A program made the translations under genes and the position numbers. Shown in pieces: positions 15,768-24,501 of a DNA stretch of 64,000 nt (its first letter is position 1; each line of letters opens with the position of its first letter). Source of the DNA: Anaerocolumna sp. (lineage in GTDB: Bacteria; Bacillota; Clostridia; Lachnospirales; Lachnospiraceae); contig JARBTX010000003.1 in NCBI GenBank assembly GCA_029239975.1, positions 1 through 64,000 on the forward strand, given 5' to 3'. The notes beneath the pieces were generated by a model. The model made no database searches, had not been told where the DNA came from, and saw only the letters and a list, made by a program, of their open reading frames with translations.

Positions 15768-17435
15768 ATGAGTGAATTAAAAAACTATAGTATTATTGAT
15801 ATAGCAAAAATTTTAATTGTACTTATAGATATAGCTTGGAAAGAAGGAATATTGGCAATAGAACAAGTAGTAGAAAACAATTCGTTGCCTGTATTGATAA
15901 AAAATGCCATAAGGTTAGCTGTTTGTGGAATAGAAAGTAAAATAGTAATTTCTATCATTGACCAATATAGGAACACTCAATATCTTGATGAAGATGAATT
16001 AGTTAAGGTACAAATAATAAGATATGGAATAGAAGATATTTTTCGTAATTCATCACCATATGAAACACTGTTATTAATGGCGTCATATTTGTCTAATGAT
16101 GAGATGGTTCAGTTAATAACTCTTCTTGATAAATCAGAACTAGAGTATAATCTACATGGTCTTTCGTGGTATCAAGGGCTACCAGATAAAAATGAAAAAG
16201 CGGAGATTAGAATGCAGGAAGTATTAAAACTTGACCCAGATAAAATGTTAGAATTATTAATTGTTATGGATTCAGAATCTGTTTATTTTGCACTGAAAGG
16301 ATCTAGCATTGACATAATAAGAGATATCTGTAAGAAAACAGGTGATTTTGTTGGTAGTATTCTGACCAAATATCTTTGGTGTAAAGAACCAGTAGGAGTG
16401 TATCATGAGGTGAATTACTGTCAGGATAAAATGGCAGTAGCATCAATAATTCTAAAAGAACATTCAATGATTCAATTTTCAGAGATATATGAAAAGGAAA
16501 AGAATTATAGAATAATTAAAGAAATTACTTATCTTCAGCAAGCACAGAAGCGTTCTTACTGCGGTGATTCTAATGTAAACATACTCAAGATGGCAGCAAT
16601 GTATAGCTTAGGTTATCGATATGGTTACTATCAAGAGTTATACTACAGGTTAGGTTTTGAAATTATACGTGGAAAAGGAAAGAAAGCGGGTCAATTCAAG
16701 GACTATTTGAATGCAACAGTGTCTGATCGGGAAGCTCAAAATGTGATAGCAACAGGGTTTGACCTAATACTAAATCAGACATATGATATCAGTACCAATG
16801 CAACCATGTATGCAGCAATGAGAAAAGGTAACTTAGATGAAAATATTCAATATTATAAAAATCTTATAAATAAATTTAACTATCATATAGTTGTTAACCA
16901 AAACGATTTTATAATGCTTAGACGAATACAGCAACCGCAAACCGTTAAATTCATGGTGGATACTTATACTACAACTGAAATCCTTAGAATATTAGTAGGT
17001 CAAAAGTGCGAAGATGTTATAAGAATAGTATATTTGTTGGGTGATGATAGAGTAAAAAATATTATAGAAAAGTATTGTGAAGTTAGTAATATAGCTAATA
17101 TATTTAAGGATGCCATGAGTAATCCGTTGAATGATGTAAGATACATGGATACACTTGATATGTTAAAATATTGTTCCGTAGCATATTCTAAGTTGCAATT
17201 GATTTACAAGATGAGTAATGATGAGTTGAAGCTACTAGTGAGTTCTATGGATGAATATACATTAGGTATTGTATTAAAACTGGAAAATGGTGAGCTAAAA
17301 GAGAAAATCCTTCGAATCTGTCCATCATTAAAAGAAAAACTCAATTCAATGGGACCTGTAGTGGTTTATTCAACAGAGTGTCATAATTCATTAGATAAAA
17401 TGAAAGAATTAGCTGAAAAAATTAAAATAAGATAA
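15768..17435 (+). CDS. Soluble protein with MotA-like N-terminus and repeated FliG-like segments
   Basis: A protein of 555 residues, largely helical, with no membrane segment strong enough to call. Residues 8-65 follow the cytoplasmic MotA pattern (AWKEGILAIEQ..., then AIRLAVCGIESKIV...II). Residues 150-200 contain MLELLIVMDSESVYFALKGS, close to the FliG C-domain signature with ALKG. Residues 495-540 repeat the pattern (MSNDELKLLVSSMDEYTLGI, then EKILRICPSLKEKL). No flagellar genes lie nearby. GGAG precedes the ATG, and a 171-residue gene follows 27 bases later. I read this as a non-flagellar protein using motor-switch-like modules; its function is unknown. Confidence 0.6.
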   Translation: MSELKNYSIIDIAKILIVLIDIAWKEGILAIEQVVENNSLPVLIKNAIRLAVCGIESKIVISIIDQYRNTQYLDEDELVKVQIIRYGIEDIFRNSSPYETLLLMASYLSNDEMVQLITLLDKSELEYNLHGLSWYQGLPDKNEKAEIRMQEVLKLDPDKMLELLIVMDSESVYFALKGSSIDIIRDICKKTGDFVGSILTKYLWCKEPVGVYHEVNYCQDKMAVASIILKEHSMIQFSEIYEKEKNYRIIKEITYLQQAQKRSYCGDSNVNILKMAAMYSLGYRYGYYQELYYRLGFEIIRGKGKKAGQFKDYLNATVSDREAQNVIATGFDLILNQTYDISTNATMYAAMRKGNLDENIQYYKNLINKFNYHIVVNQNDFIMLRRIQQPQTVKFMVDTYTTTEILRILVGQKCEDVIRIVYLLGDDRVKNIIEKYCEVSNIANIFKDAMSNPLNDVRYMDTLDMLKYCSVAYSKLQLIYKMSNDELKLLVSSMDEYTLGIVLKLENGELKEKILRICPSLKEKLNSMGPVVVYSTECHNSLDKMKELAEKIKIR

Positions 17436-17462
17436 TTCACTTACGGAGAAGGAGTTGATATC

Positions 17463-17978
17463 ATGGAGTTTGGAATTATAAGTATAGAATCTGGTTGGTT
17501 TAATTGGTACGTTCAGGATAATGTTCAAAAGGTAGAGATAACAGCGTCACGATATGATAGCGAGGATTTCGTAAAGAAACTGCTAGTGAATTTAACCGAT
17601 ATCATACAGAATAGACAAGAGAATATCTTTTCTTTCTTTTCTGAACCTGGATATGTAACAATAAAAATGACAGCAGATGATAACGATATGTTTACCATGG
17701 AATTGGCCTGTAGTGACAGTGAAATCCAATTAAGTGATGACATTATGAATGCAAAAAACTATAACAGATTTTCTGTTACTATGTTTCATATGAGAACCGA
17801 ATTTGTTTCAACGATATTGAAGTCATTTAAACGTTATCAGAGAAGTCATCTAATGCTTGATTATTACGAAGAAAACTGGTCGCTAGCAATTGGTGGGATG
17901 GATAGTGAGAGTTTTTCATTTCCATTTCATGAGTTACAGGAATTACATCTAACAGCAAGTGATATTCGGATTAAATAA
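17463..17978 (+). CDS. Hypothetical protein, partner of the MotA/FliG-like gene
   Basis: A protein of 171 residues, mixed alpha/beta, acidic, without Cys clusters or membrane segments. Aromatic residues are frequent (GWFNWYV near the start, YYEENWSLAIGG near residue 140). The shape recalls small single-domain immunity or adaptor proteins, but I cannot name a family. GGAG lies 10 bases before the ATG and the gene follows the 555-residue protein by 27 bases, so they form an operon and may act together. The next gene starts 126 bases later. Confidence 0.5.
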   Translation: MEFGIISIESGWFNWYVQDNVQKVEITASRYDSEDFVKKLLVNLTDIIQNRQENIFSFFSEPGYVTIKMTADDNDMFTMELACSDSEIQLSDDIMNAKNYNRFSVTMFHMRTEFVSTILKSFKRYQRSHLMLDYYEENWSLAIGGMDSESFSFPFHELQELHLTASDIRIK

Positions 17979-18104
17979 GGGAATGGAAACGAGATAATTG
18001 TATCAATATGTACATTTAGAGTGGAGATAAAGGCAATTCAATTTTTCCATAAATGGGATTAAGGAATTTCAATTGGAGATTAACTAGCTGAGAGGAGAAT
18101 TCAT

Positions 18105-19376
18105 ATGGCAACAACAATAGTAATTCACCGTGGAACGAATCAAATTGGGGGTTGTGTAACGGAAATAAAAACAGAAAATCATAGGATATTTGTTGATTTT
18201 GGTGAAGAATTACCAGGTACAGAAAGTGATTCACATGAGTTAAAAATTGATGGCTTAAATTATGTAGGAAAAAAATGTGACGGTGTATTTTTTACACATT
18301 ATCATGGAGATCATGTCGGGATGTTTCAAACCATACAAAAAGAAGTACCCTTATATATGGGAGAGTGCTCTAGACAAATCATGATGACAATTTATGATAC
18401 AATAAAAGATAATGGTGCTTTGGAGATACTACGTGATAATAATAGAATGCATTTAATTGTTGAAAAAGTAACTATTCCATGTGGGGATATAAAAGTGACA
18501 CCTTTTTCAGTGGATCATTCAGCCTATGATGCTTATATGTTTCTTATCGAAACGCCAGATTTAACAATATTACACACTGGTGATTATAGAAATCATGGTT
18601 ACAGAGGGGATAAACTATTAGATATGATTCGGTGCTACATAACTAAGTATGGGAATCGTAAGATAGACGTACTGATTACAGAGGGAACCATGATGAATCG
18701 TCAAATGGAAAACGTGATGACAGAGCTAGAAATGCAGAAGACAGCATTTCATTATTTTAAAGAGAATAGATACATTTTTTTATTATGTTCCTCAACGAAT
18801 CTTGATAGTTTATGGTCATTTTATAAAGCGGCAGAGATGAATGGAATGAGATTCTATAGTAATGGATATGTATATAAACAAATAAAGAATTTTAAAAAGT
18901 ATGCTGGGAAGAAAGCCAATTATCTTTATAAATTTAAGTCGGTTTATCAAGTTAATTGGAATTATTATTTGAATAAAGTGAAAATGACACAGGAAGAGTA
19001 TATGAGAGAAAAAGGGTTTATCATACTGATAAAAGAAGGGGAGCAATATAAAAAATGGATAGAACGATTTGAAGATTTAAAGCCCAAAATCATATATTCT
19101 ATGTGGGAAGGATATCTTGATCCTAAAATAAAAGCTTTTAATGGAGAGCTAGCTGAATTTCTTAAGCCTTTTACACCTGATCAACTATATAAACTGCATA
19201 CCAGTGGTCATGCTACCACAAAATGTATAGAAAAAGTAATTTCCGCTATAAATCCATGTAAAGCAATTATTCCTATCCATACAGAGAATAAAGCGGGATT
19301 TGAAAAATTAAATATATCGGAAAAATTGAAACAGAGAATTATTTATTTGAGTGATGGTGAGAAGTATGTTGCTTAG
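18105..19376 (+). CDS. MBL-fold beta-CASP nuclease, RNase J-like
   Basis: A protein of 423 residues with the metallo-beta-lactamase metal sites of RNA-processing beta-CASP enzymes: THYHGDHVG (motif 2, near residue 65), DHSAYDAY near 140, HTGDYRNHG near 160, and the late SGHATT and PIHTENK motifs near 365-395. A beta-CASP-like insert lies between them (LITEGTMMNR near 185). It is shorter than housekeeping RNase J (about 550 residues), lacking that protein's C-terminal domain, so it is probably an accessory RNase or DNase. GAGGAG precedes the ATG. It follows two unknown genes in the same direction and may belong to their system. Confidence 0.75.
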   Translation: MATTIVIHRGTNQIGGCVTEIKTENHRIFVDFGEELPGTESDSHELKIDGLNYVGKKCDGVFFTHYHGDHVGMFQTIQKEVPLYMGECSRQIMMTIYDTIKDNGALEILRDNNRMHLIVEKVTIPCGDIKVTPFSVDHSAYDAYMFLIETPDLTILHTGDYRNHGYRGDKLLDMIRCYITKYGNRKIDVLITEGTMMNRQMENVMTELEMQKTAFHYFKENRYIFLLCSSTNLDSLWSFYKAAEMNGMRFYSNGYVYKQIKNFKKYAGKKANYLYKFKSVYQVNWNYYLNKVKMTQEEYMREKGFIILIKEGEQYKKWIERFEDLKPKIIYSMWEGYLDPKIKAFNGELAEFLKPFTPDQLYKLHTSGHATTKCIEKVISAINPCKAIIPIHTENKAGFEKLNISEKLKQRIIYLSDGEKYVA

Positions 19377-19724
19377 TAAAGACAGGTGCGTGTAGGGATA
19401 AAAGTAACGATGGAATCGGATAAGAAAACATGAAACAAGATATCAAATGATGATATAGGTAATGAAAGGAGAAACATACAATAACATTGAAAGATGGAGT
19501 GAAATGTTATGCAAGCACATGAAAAGTACTAAAAGGATGCCAAATTGGAAGAAGAGGAAGTGGCCTATTCGTTTGGAGAGAGAATATAGAAATTATTCTT
19601 TTTAATATAATGGCATATCTTTAAAATCAAGAGTAAACTTTTAGGGAGAACGATGACAAGGGTTGTGTATAATAAAAAGAATAGCAAGGTAGATTTCAAT
19701 AACAAATGATGGGGGATTAAAAAG
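19377..19724 (+). other. Intergenic stretch with a doubtful 47-codon reading frame
   Basis: Between the MBL gene and the next ORF there is no clear promoter or terminator. A 47-codon frame (19462-19605, ATG start, Lys/Arg/Trp-rich product) is open but lacks a well-spaced ribosome site. It may be a decayed gene or chance. GGGGG at 19711-19715 is the ribosome site of the next gene. Confidence 0.25.
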
Positions 19725-20723
19725 ATGGAATTAATAGAGAAAAATGACTCAAGAAGAATAGATTTTGTTGACGAGTTCCTTCCTGGTGGTAAACTATACG
19801 GATTTAGGAAAATCATTGACAAAGCTAAAGCAGATAACTTTCCTTTGGAGTTATGTTTTAGAGGGAATAGTGGAAATATGGCAGTAATTTATTACAACAA
19901 TCATAGATTTTTTATTTTACAAAAGTCAAAAGGATATTTTACATTAAGTATTATATTTAATCATGCAAAATACACTTTTGGGTGGGAAAAATTACAAGAC
20001 CAACTTATTAATGAATTGGGGTTTATAAATAAAGATGGGTATATGATATGTAAAGGCGTGGATTTACAAGACGACGAATTTATTTTGAAGGTATATGAAA
20101 TAATGAAGTTAATATTCATAGATTACTTTGATAAGAATAAACAAACAAATGAGTTTAGAAGATTAAAGAATAATAGGATGAAACCTGTTTATATTGAAAA
20201 AATACGACAGCAAGAACTGATGAGAAATTTAAATAACATTGATAATGGATATTTTGTGTATAATCTTGAATTTCAACAAGCTCACAAAAATAAAGAAGAA
20301 AAAGAAAAAGATAAAAGCAATAATAAACCTGATATGTTAGCCGTTAAATTTAGTGATAGGAAGCCTGAAAAATTAATCTTTATAGAGGTGAAAAGTACCA
20401 GAAAATCATGCGGTGGCAAAAGTGGATTTGATAAACATCGAGATTGCATGATAGAATATATTAATCAGAAAAAAAAATTATCTGTAAGAAAAAAGGAAGC
20501 ATGTGGAATTATCAACGATTATGCGAAACTTCAACTTAGAGGTCTAGTTAAGGATTATGTATTAAGTGAGTCTCAGTTTGTAAATTTAGATGTAGAAATA
20601 TTGTTTATTTTTACAGATGAAGCTATCTTGTTTTATAATAAACATATTGATGAATGTAAATCAAAAGAGAGAATTACATATGCTTTATATGATGAAAAAC
20701 AGACAAAATTGCCTATCATGTAA
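19725..20723 (+). CDS. Putative PD-(D/E)XK-type nuclease
   Basis: A protein of 332 residues. The middle carries a plausible PD-(D/E)XK active site: KPDMLAVKF (Asp near residue 202), then LIFIEVKSTRKSCGG (Glu-x-Lys near 222-224), each predicted on a beta strand, preceded by a Lys/Glu-rich linker (residues 182-200). The N-terminal 150 residues show no motif I recognise. The same fold occurs in restriction enzymes and many defence nucleases. The gene points the same way as the MBL nuclease but 348 bases away. Its stop codon lies in the first unit of a 38-bp tandem duplication (20701-20776). Confidence 0.55.
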   Translation: MELIEKNDSRRIDFVDEFLPGGKLYGFRKIIDKAKADNFPLELCFRGNSGNMAVIYYNNHRFFILQKSKGYFTLSIIFNHAKYTFGWEKLQDQLINELGFINKDGYMICKGVDLQDDEFILKVYEIMKLIFIDYFDKNKQTNEFRRLKNNRMKPVYIEKIRQQELMRNLNNIDNGYFVYNLEFQQAHKNKEEKEKDKSNNKPDMLAVKFSDRKPEKLIFIEVKSTRKSCGGKSGFDKHRDCMIEYINQKKKLSVRKKEACGIINDYAKLQLRGLVKDYVLSESQFVNLDVEILFIFTDEAILFYNKHIDECKSKERITYALYDEKQTKLPIM

Positions 20724-20776
20724 TAGTAGATGAAAGACAGACAAAATTGATTATCAGGTAATAGTAGATGAAAGAC
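20701..20776. repeat. 38-bp tandem duplication across the nuclease stop codon
   Basis: The 38 bases at 20701-20738 are repeated at 20739-20776 with a few differences. The first copy contains the last codons and the stop of the nuclease gene, so the event duplicated the gene end without changing the protein. Confidence 0.75.
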
Positions 20777-20861
20777 ACATCAAATATTTGGTTATTGGGC
20801 CACACTAAGTAAATTGTTCGAAATGTGGACGTATAAAATAAAGTGTGAAAACAACGTGTCA

Positions 20862-20903
20862 GAAACGATGCGAGTTGAATGTTAACTTCGCATCGTTTTT
20901 TTA
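20862..20903 (+). terminator. Intrinsic terminator
   Basis: A 13-bp stem (AAACGATGCGAGTT / AACTTCGCATCGTTT, one mismatch) with a short loop and a run of seven T. It ends the plus-strand unit carrying the nuclease gene. Confidence 0.8.
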
Positions 20904-20983
20904 TTTGGATAAATTTGACCTATATATAATCCGTCCAAAACAAAGGGATAGAGCATACGAATTGTATTTTCCTTTAAAATTAT

Positions 20984-21024
20984 AGAAATACCACTATTGT
21001 ATTAGCCTTTAAGTGGTATTTCTA
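20984..21024 (-). terminator. Hairpin terminator for the two-component operon
   Basis: The arms AGAAATACCACT and AAGTGGTATTTCT form a 12-bp stem whose upstream arm (minus strand) overlaps the stop codon of the histidine kinase gene. The minus-strand product continues into an AT-rich tract. Confidence 0.6.
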
Positions 21025-22317
21025 GGTTCCCTTACCGAGTGGCAGTAAAAGTCTGAGAATGAACACTCCACCTTCCGTCTCAAAAGAATATAACCCCCCG
21101 TTACGATCCACTATAGATACAATACTCTTAATCCCATAGCCATGTCCGGCTTCTTTTCTATTTGATTTTGGCAAATCACCTTCCAAATCAATCTTTCCTA
21201 CATAAGCATTTTCTATGGAAATAACCAGTTTTCCACCATTGATGATGGCATGGATATAAACCTTGCGAAGTTTTTTATCATCTACCAATGCAGCTGCGGT
21301 AATGGCATTCTCTAGTGCATTGGATAGTAAAGCACAAAGTTCATTATCGTTCACATCAAGTTCTTCTGGAAGTTTGACATTTGTATGTAGAATTACCTGC
21401 ATCTTTTTTGCCTTACTTTCAAAGCTGGATAAAATCAGATTTACTGTTTCATTTTCGCAATATCGTATCGGAGTAAGTGAATCAATAGCTGCTTTAGTAC
21501 TTGCAAGATATTCTTTGATTTTCTGGAGATCACCATCGGCTGCAAAACCGCCAATCAGTGACAGGTGATGGCGCATATCGTGGCGATAGATCATGGTGTT
21601 ATTTTGCATCTGACGCATCGTGTCAAGTTCTAATCGGGCCTGCTCAAACTGGGAAGCAAAGATGTCTCTCTCCCGCTGAGTCTTGGCTTGTTTTTGGGAT
21701 TCATTATAGTATAGGAGAACAAATAATAAGTAAAAAATACAAATGACAGAAGGAGAAAATTGTACCGCTTCACGAGCACCGGAATATAGCAAATGTGTAT
21801 AGATGGTAGTGGTGTAGTCAAACAAATAGTACAACAGTGGTACTGCACCAAAAAGTAGGCAGGAGCGTGTTGAGCGCTCTACTAATTGTACTACTGAATG
21901 AGCCACATATCTTTTTAGGAAATAGTAAACAAAACCCATAGCAATCAAGTAAGTGATATAATCAGCAAAACGGTTACCAGAAATGGACGATGCTACCGAG
22001 CCAAACCAGCGTGGTATCTGGCAACAAAGATAGGCTGTTAGTACGCTGCTAATTGAAACCAGCAATGGACGTTTGAAACATAGGACGAGGAATGCAATCA
22101 CTGGCAAATGCGTAATGAAGGGGTACAGTTTCATCGTATTTTGCAACCCAAACATCTGCCAGCAGAATATTTGAGTGAAGAGTATAAGTGTAAAAAAAAT
22201 AACAATCATCAGTTTCCTTGCACGCGTATATTGTACACCTGCAAATAAAAGAGACACCCCTATACCGAAAACCAAAACAATGCCGGAGCGAAGGATGATT
22301 AAATTATTAACTAACAT
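21022..22317 (-). CDS. Membrane sensor histidine kinase, AgrC-like (GHKL)
   Basis: A protein of 431 residues. About six hydrophobic segments fill residues 1-200, then a coiled linker, then the kinase. The phospho-acceptor region is YRHDMRHHLSLIGG (near residue 248). The N box is LLSNALENAITAA (near 335) and the G box GHGYGIKSIVSIV (near 395), as in the HPK10/GHKL class of peptide-sensing kinases. The gene overlaps the response-regulator gene by 7 bases and is translated with it. No cognate peptide gene (agrD-like) or agrB is visible, so the signal is unknown. The block looks GC-richer than flanking genes. Confidence 0.85.
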   Translation of the reverse strand: MLVNNLIILRSGIVLVFGIGVSLLFAGVQYTRARKLMIVIFFTLILFTQIFCWQMFGLQNTMKLYPFITHLPVIAFLVLCFKRPLLVSISSVLTAYLCCQIPRWFGSVASSISGNRFADYITYLIAMGFVYYFLKRYVAHSVVQLVERSTRSCLLFGAVPLLYYLFDYTTTIYTHLLYSGAREAVQFSPSVICIFYLLFVLLYYNESQKQAKTQRERDIFASQFEQARLELDTMRQMQNNTMIYRHDMRHHLSLIGGFAADGDLQKIKEYLASTKAAIDSLTPIRYCENETVNLILSSFESKAKKMQVILHTNVKLPEELDVNDNELCALLSNALENAITAAALVDDKKLRKVYIHAIINGGKLVISIENAYVGKIDLEGDLPKSNRKEAGHGYGIKSIVSIVDRNGGLYSFETEGGVFILRLLLPLGKGT

Positions 22318-23045
22318 AATATATCTCTCCCTTCATTTGGCGAAAGCAGATATTTCATATATGTAGCTTTTGCAATCGAAAAGGCATCTCTTGCAACTGG
22401 AACAGTTTTACCCAGCATGGTAGTAAAGCCATCTTTATTAAGTTCAGTCACTTGGCTCAGGTTTACTATATAGGAACGGTGGGGCTTATAAAAATGGGGG
22501 TCTGACAACAAATATCTCTCATAATCAGTAAGATAGCCATAAGCTTCTCGCATCTCGCCATTTGCAAGGATAAACTGAACCTTACGATTTATGACTTCCA
22601 CATATACAATTTGCGAAAAGGGCAGCTTTACGATGCCGCTTCCAGTTTTCAAAGTCAGATACGCATCCTCCTGTGTAAACCTAGCAAGTTGTTTATGAAT
22701 GGATGGAAAGATCTCATCCTTACGCGCGGGCTTCAATATGTAATCCTTGGCACCTACACGGTAGCTCTCCACGGCAAACTCGCGGGATGAGGTAAGAAAA
22801 ATAATTGGAATATCACTATCCGAACAGCGAATTTCTTTCGCAGCATCCATACCTGTAACACCTGGCATAAGGATGTCCAAAAGCAATAAATCAAACCTTC
22901 TTACTCTCATAGTCTCTAAAAGCTCCGTAGCACTGTGGAAAGCTTCGTATGTAACCGAAGTGTCGCACTCCTGGCAGTAATCCTGAAGCAAAGAAGAAAT
23001 ACGGGAAAGCTCATCTATGTTATCATCACAAACAGCTATATGCAT
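22311..23045 (-). CDS. LytTR-family response regulator, AgrA-like
   Basis: A protein of 244 residues. The receiver domain (1-125) has the acidic pocket VCDDN, the phospho-Asp in LLLDILMPGVTG and the conserved Lys in AKDYILKP. The LytTR DNA-binding domain covers about 140-240, with KTGSGIVKLPFSQIVYVE at its start. The ATG at 23045 was chosen because GGAGG lies 8 bases upstream; an earlier ATG at 23060 is part of that ribosome site. The pair of 15-bp direct repeats at 23124-23159, just upstream, is the expected type of LytTR target, so self-control and control of the divergent gene are likely. Confidence 0.9.
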   Translation of the reverse strand: MHIAVCDDNIDELSRISSLLQDYCQECDTSVTYEAFHSATELLETMRVRRFDLLLLDILMPGVTGMDAAKEIRCSDSDIPIIFLTSSREFAVESYRVGAKDYILKPARKDEIFPSIHKQLARFTQEDAYLTLKTGSGIVKLPFSQIVYVEVINRKVQFILANGEMREAYGYLTDYERYLLSDPHFYKPHRSYIVNLSQVTELNKDGFTTMLGKTVPVARDAFSIAKATYMKYLLSPNEGRDILC

Positions 23046-23123
23046 GTTCATCTCCTCCATTTATGTAAAATTATCCAATTATATTGTAGCATAAAGCAAT
23101 AGTAGCTACAAGAATCTTATCAT

Positions 23124-23159
23124 ACGATTCGTGCGGTAGGAGACACGATTCGTGCTGTA
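23124..23159. promoter_or_regulatory. LytTR-type direct repeat
   Basis: ACGATTCGTGCNGTA occurs at 23124-23138 and 23145-23159, a 21-bp period (two helical turns), as LytTR regulators require. It lies between the divergent response-regulator gene and the small membrane protein at 23235. Confidence 0.65.
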
Positions 23160-23234
23160 AACGGTTTTTAAGATTAGAATTTGATATTGTTATGTCGATG
23201 ACAGTAATCTTACAAGAAAATGGGGTGAAGTTCT

Positions 23235-23561
23235 ATGACAATAGCCGCACTTGGATGGTTTATTGCAGTAATTTGTGTGATAATATTTGTTACACTGTGG
23301 TTTATAGTGTGTTTTAAGGAACTATCCGTAAAGCGTAATAGCCTTGATTCTATCACCGAGCAGATACATATGCACCGTAGATTACATATGCAGGAACGCG
23401 GTGGTGAAAATGATGCAGCAGCACAAAATATATTAGAGCATAAGCTTATGGTTTATCGGGAGGTGGAAAAGGAATATAACGCGCTATTAAAAAGACCGAT
23501 GAAGCGTATCCCCAGTTATATCATGGGGTTTCACTCAAAAAGAAAGGAAAAGGGGATATGA
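23235..23561 (+). CDS. Small membrane protein beside a LytTR system
   Basis: A protein of 108 residues with one N-terminal membrane segment (residues 5-27, MTIAALGWFIAVICVIIFVT) followed by a charged, helical cytoplasmic tail rich in His, Arg and Lys. I do not recognise a family. GGGGTGAAG serves as ribosome site. It is the first gene downstream of the LytTR repeat on the plus strand, 76 bases from it, so it is the probable main target of the two-component system. Confidence 0.6.
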   Translation: MTIAALGWFIAVICVIIFVTLWFIVCFKELSVKRNSLDSITEQIHMHRRLHMQERGGENDAAAQNILEHKLMVYREVEKEYNALLKRPMKRIPSYIMGFHSKRKEKGI

Positions 23562-23733
23562 TTTATTTAAGTTAAGCTGTGGAATATCATATCCGAAGAC
23601 GAAGTCAAATAATTAATAATATAACTTTAATCATATTATTTATCACGATTTTAACAAATTGAAATTAAGTATGCGAATGTATACAATAACGACTTTTGAC
23701 ACTCTAATCGTAAAACATAAGGAGGAAATGATT

Positions 23734-24501
23734 ATGAACTTATTTTCTAAAAAAAACCTTTGTCCTATCTGCGGTAGCTTAAATTCGTGGCTCTTGCCAT
23801 TAAAAATCGAGGACGAATACATTTGTGGTACTTGCCAAAATAAGATCGATATAGCGGCTGACAAGGAAATCTATTTGACAATGCAGGGATTAAGGGAGTA
23901 CATAGAATTTTATGATAGAAACCAACTACTTAGAGAACAGTTTATTATTTCCGAGCGATTTGACTTTGATCATTGGGATACAAAAATCATCTTTGATTAT
24001 CGACACAAGATGTTTTGCATGAGTAAAAAACCTGACAAAACCGTTTTTTATGGGAAGCAACTGAAATCCTTTACCATTAAAGAGGACAGCATCCCCTTAT
24101 TCGAAGGCTCAGTAGCGGGCATCAAGCGCTATGTCAGTACAGTGCCAGAGCGCGCTAAATTATTTGCACCGTATATTATTCATTTTTTAATGAAAAAGCA
24201 CCAGACACGTGCTACCTTAAAGTCAGATGATGACAAAGAGAATCAAATGACAACGATAAAGTGTTTTGATGTTCCGGGACCTTTTCAGACGTTCAACGTG
24301 GAGCTACATTTCGACCATCCCTACTGTACAGTGATTAAATGCGATATAGACGCCCCAAAATTTTCTAGCGATAACCCTGATTTAAACGACTACATCCGTT
24401 CATATCAGTGTAGCATTGAGAGAATTGAAAAGATGGTAGTTGCATTTAAGACGGTGGCCTTCCCAAGTGCACCAGAGCAGTTCATTAGTCTTTCGCAGTG
24501 A
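23734..24501 (+). CDS. Zinc-ribbon protein (DUF4428-like N-terminus)
   Basis: A protein of 255 residues. The N-terminal 45 residues form a four-Cys zinc ribbon (CPICGS ... CGTCQNK) like DUF4428. The remainder is a beta-rich domain with no recognised active site, resembling proteins that accompany cell-surface or SHOCT-type proteins in Firmicutes. The ATG at 23734 has AAGGAGG 8 bases upstream; the longer frame from 23659 has no ribosome site. It follows the small membrane protein by 172 bases and shares the higher GC of the two-component block, so it may be under the same control. Confidence 0.6.
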   Translation: MNLFSKKNLCPICGSLNSWLLPLKIEDEYICGTCQNKIDIAADKEIYLTMQGLREYIEFYDRNQLLREQFIISERFDFDHWDTKIIFDYRHKMFCMSKKPDKTVFYGKQLKSFTIKEDSIPLFEGSVAGIKRYVSTVPERAKLFAPYIIHFLMKKHQTRATLKSDDDKENQMTTIKCFDVPGPFQTFNVELHFDHPYCTVIKCDIDAPKFSSDNPDLNDYIRSYQCSIERIEKMVVAFKTVAFPSAPEQFISLSQ

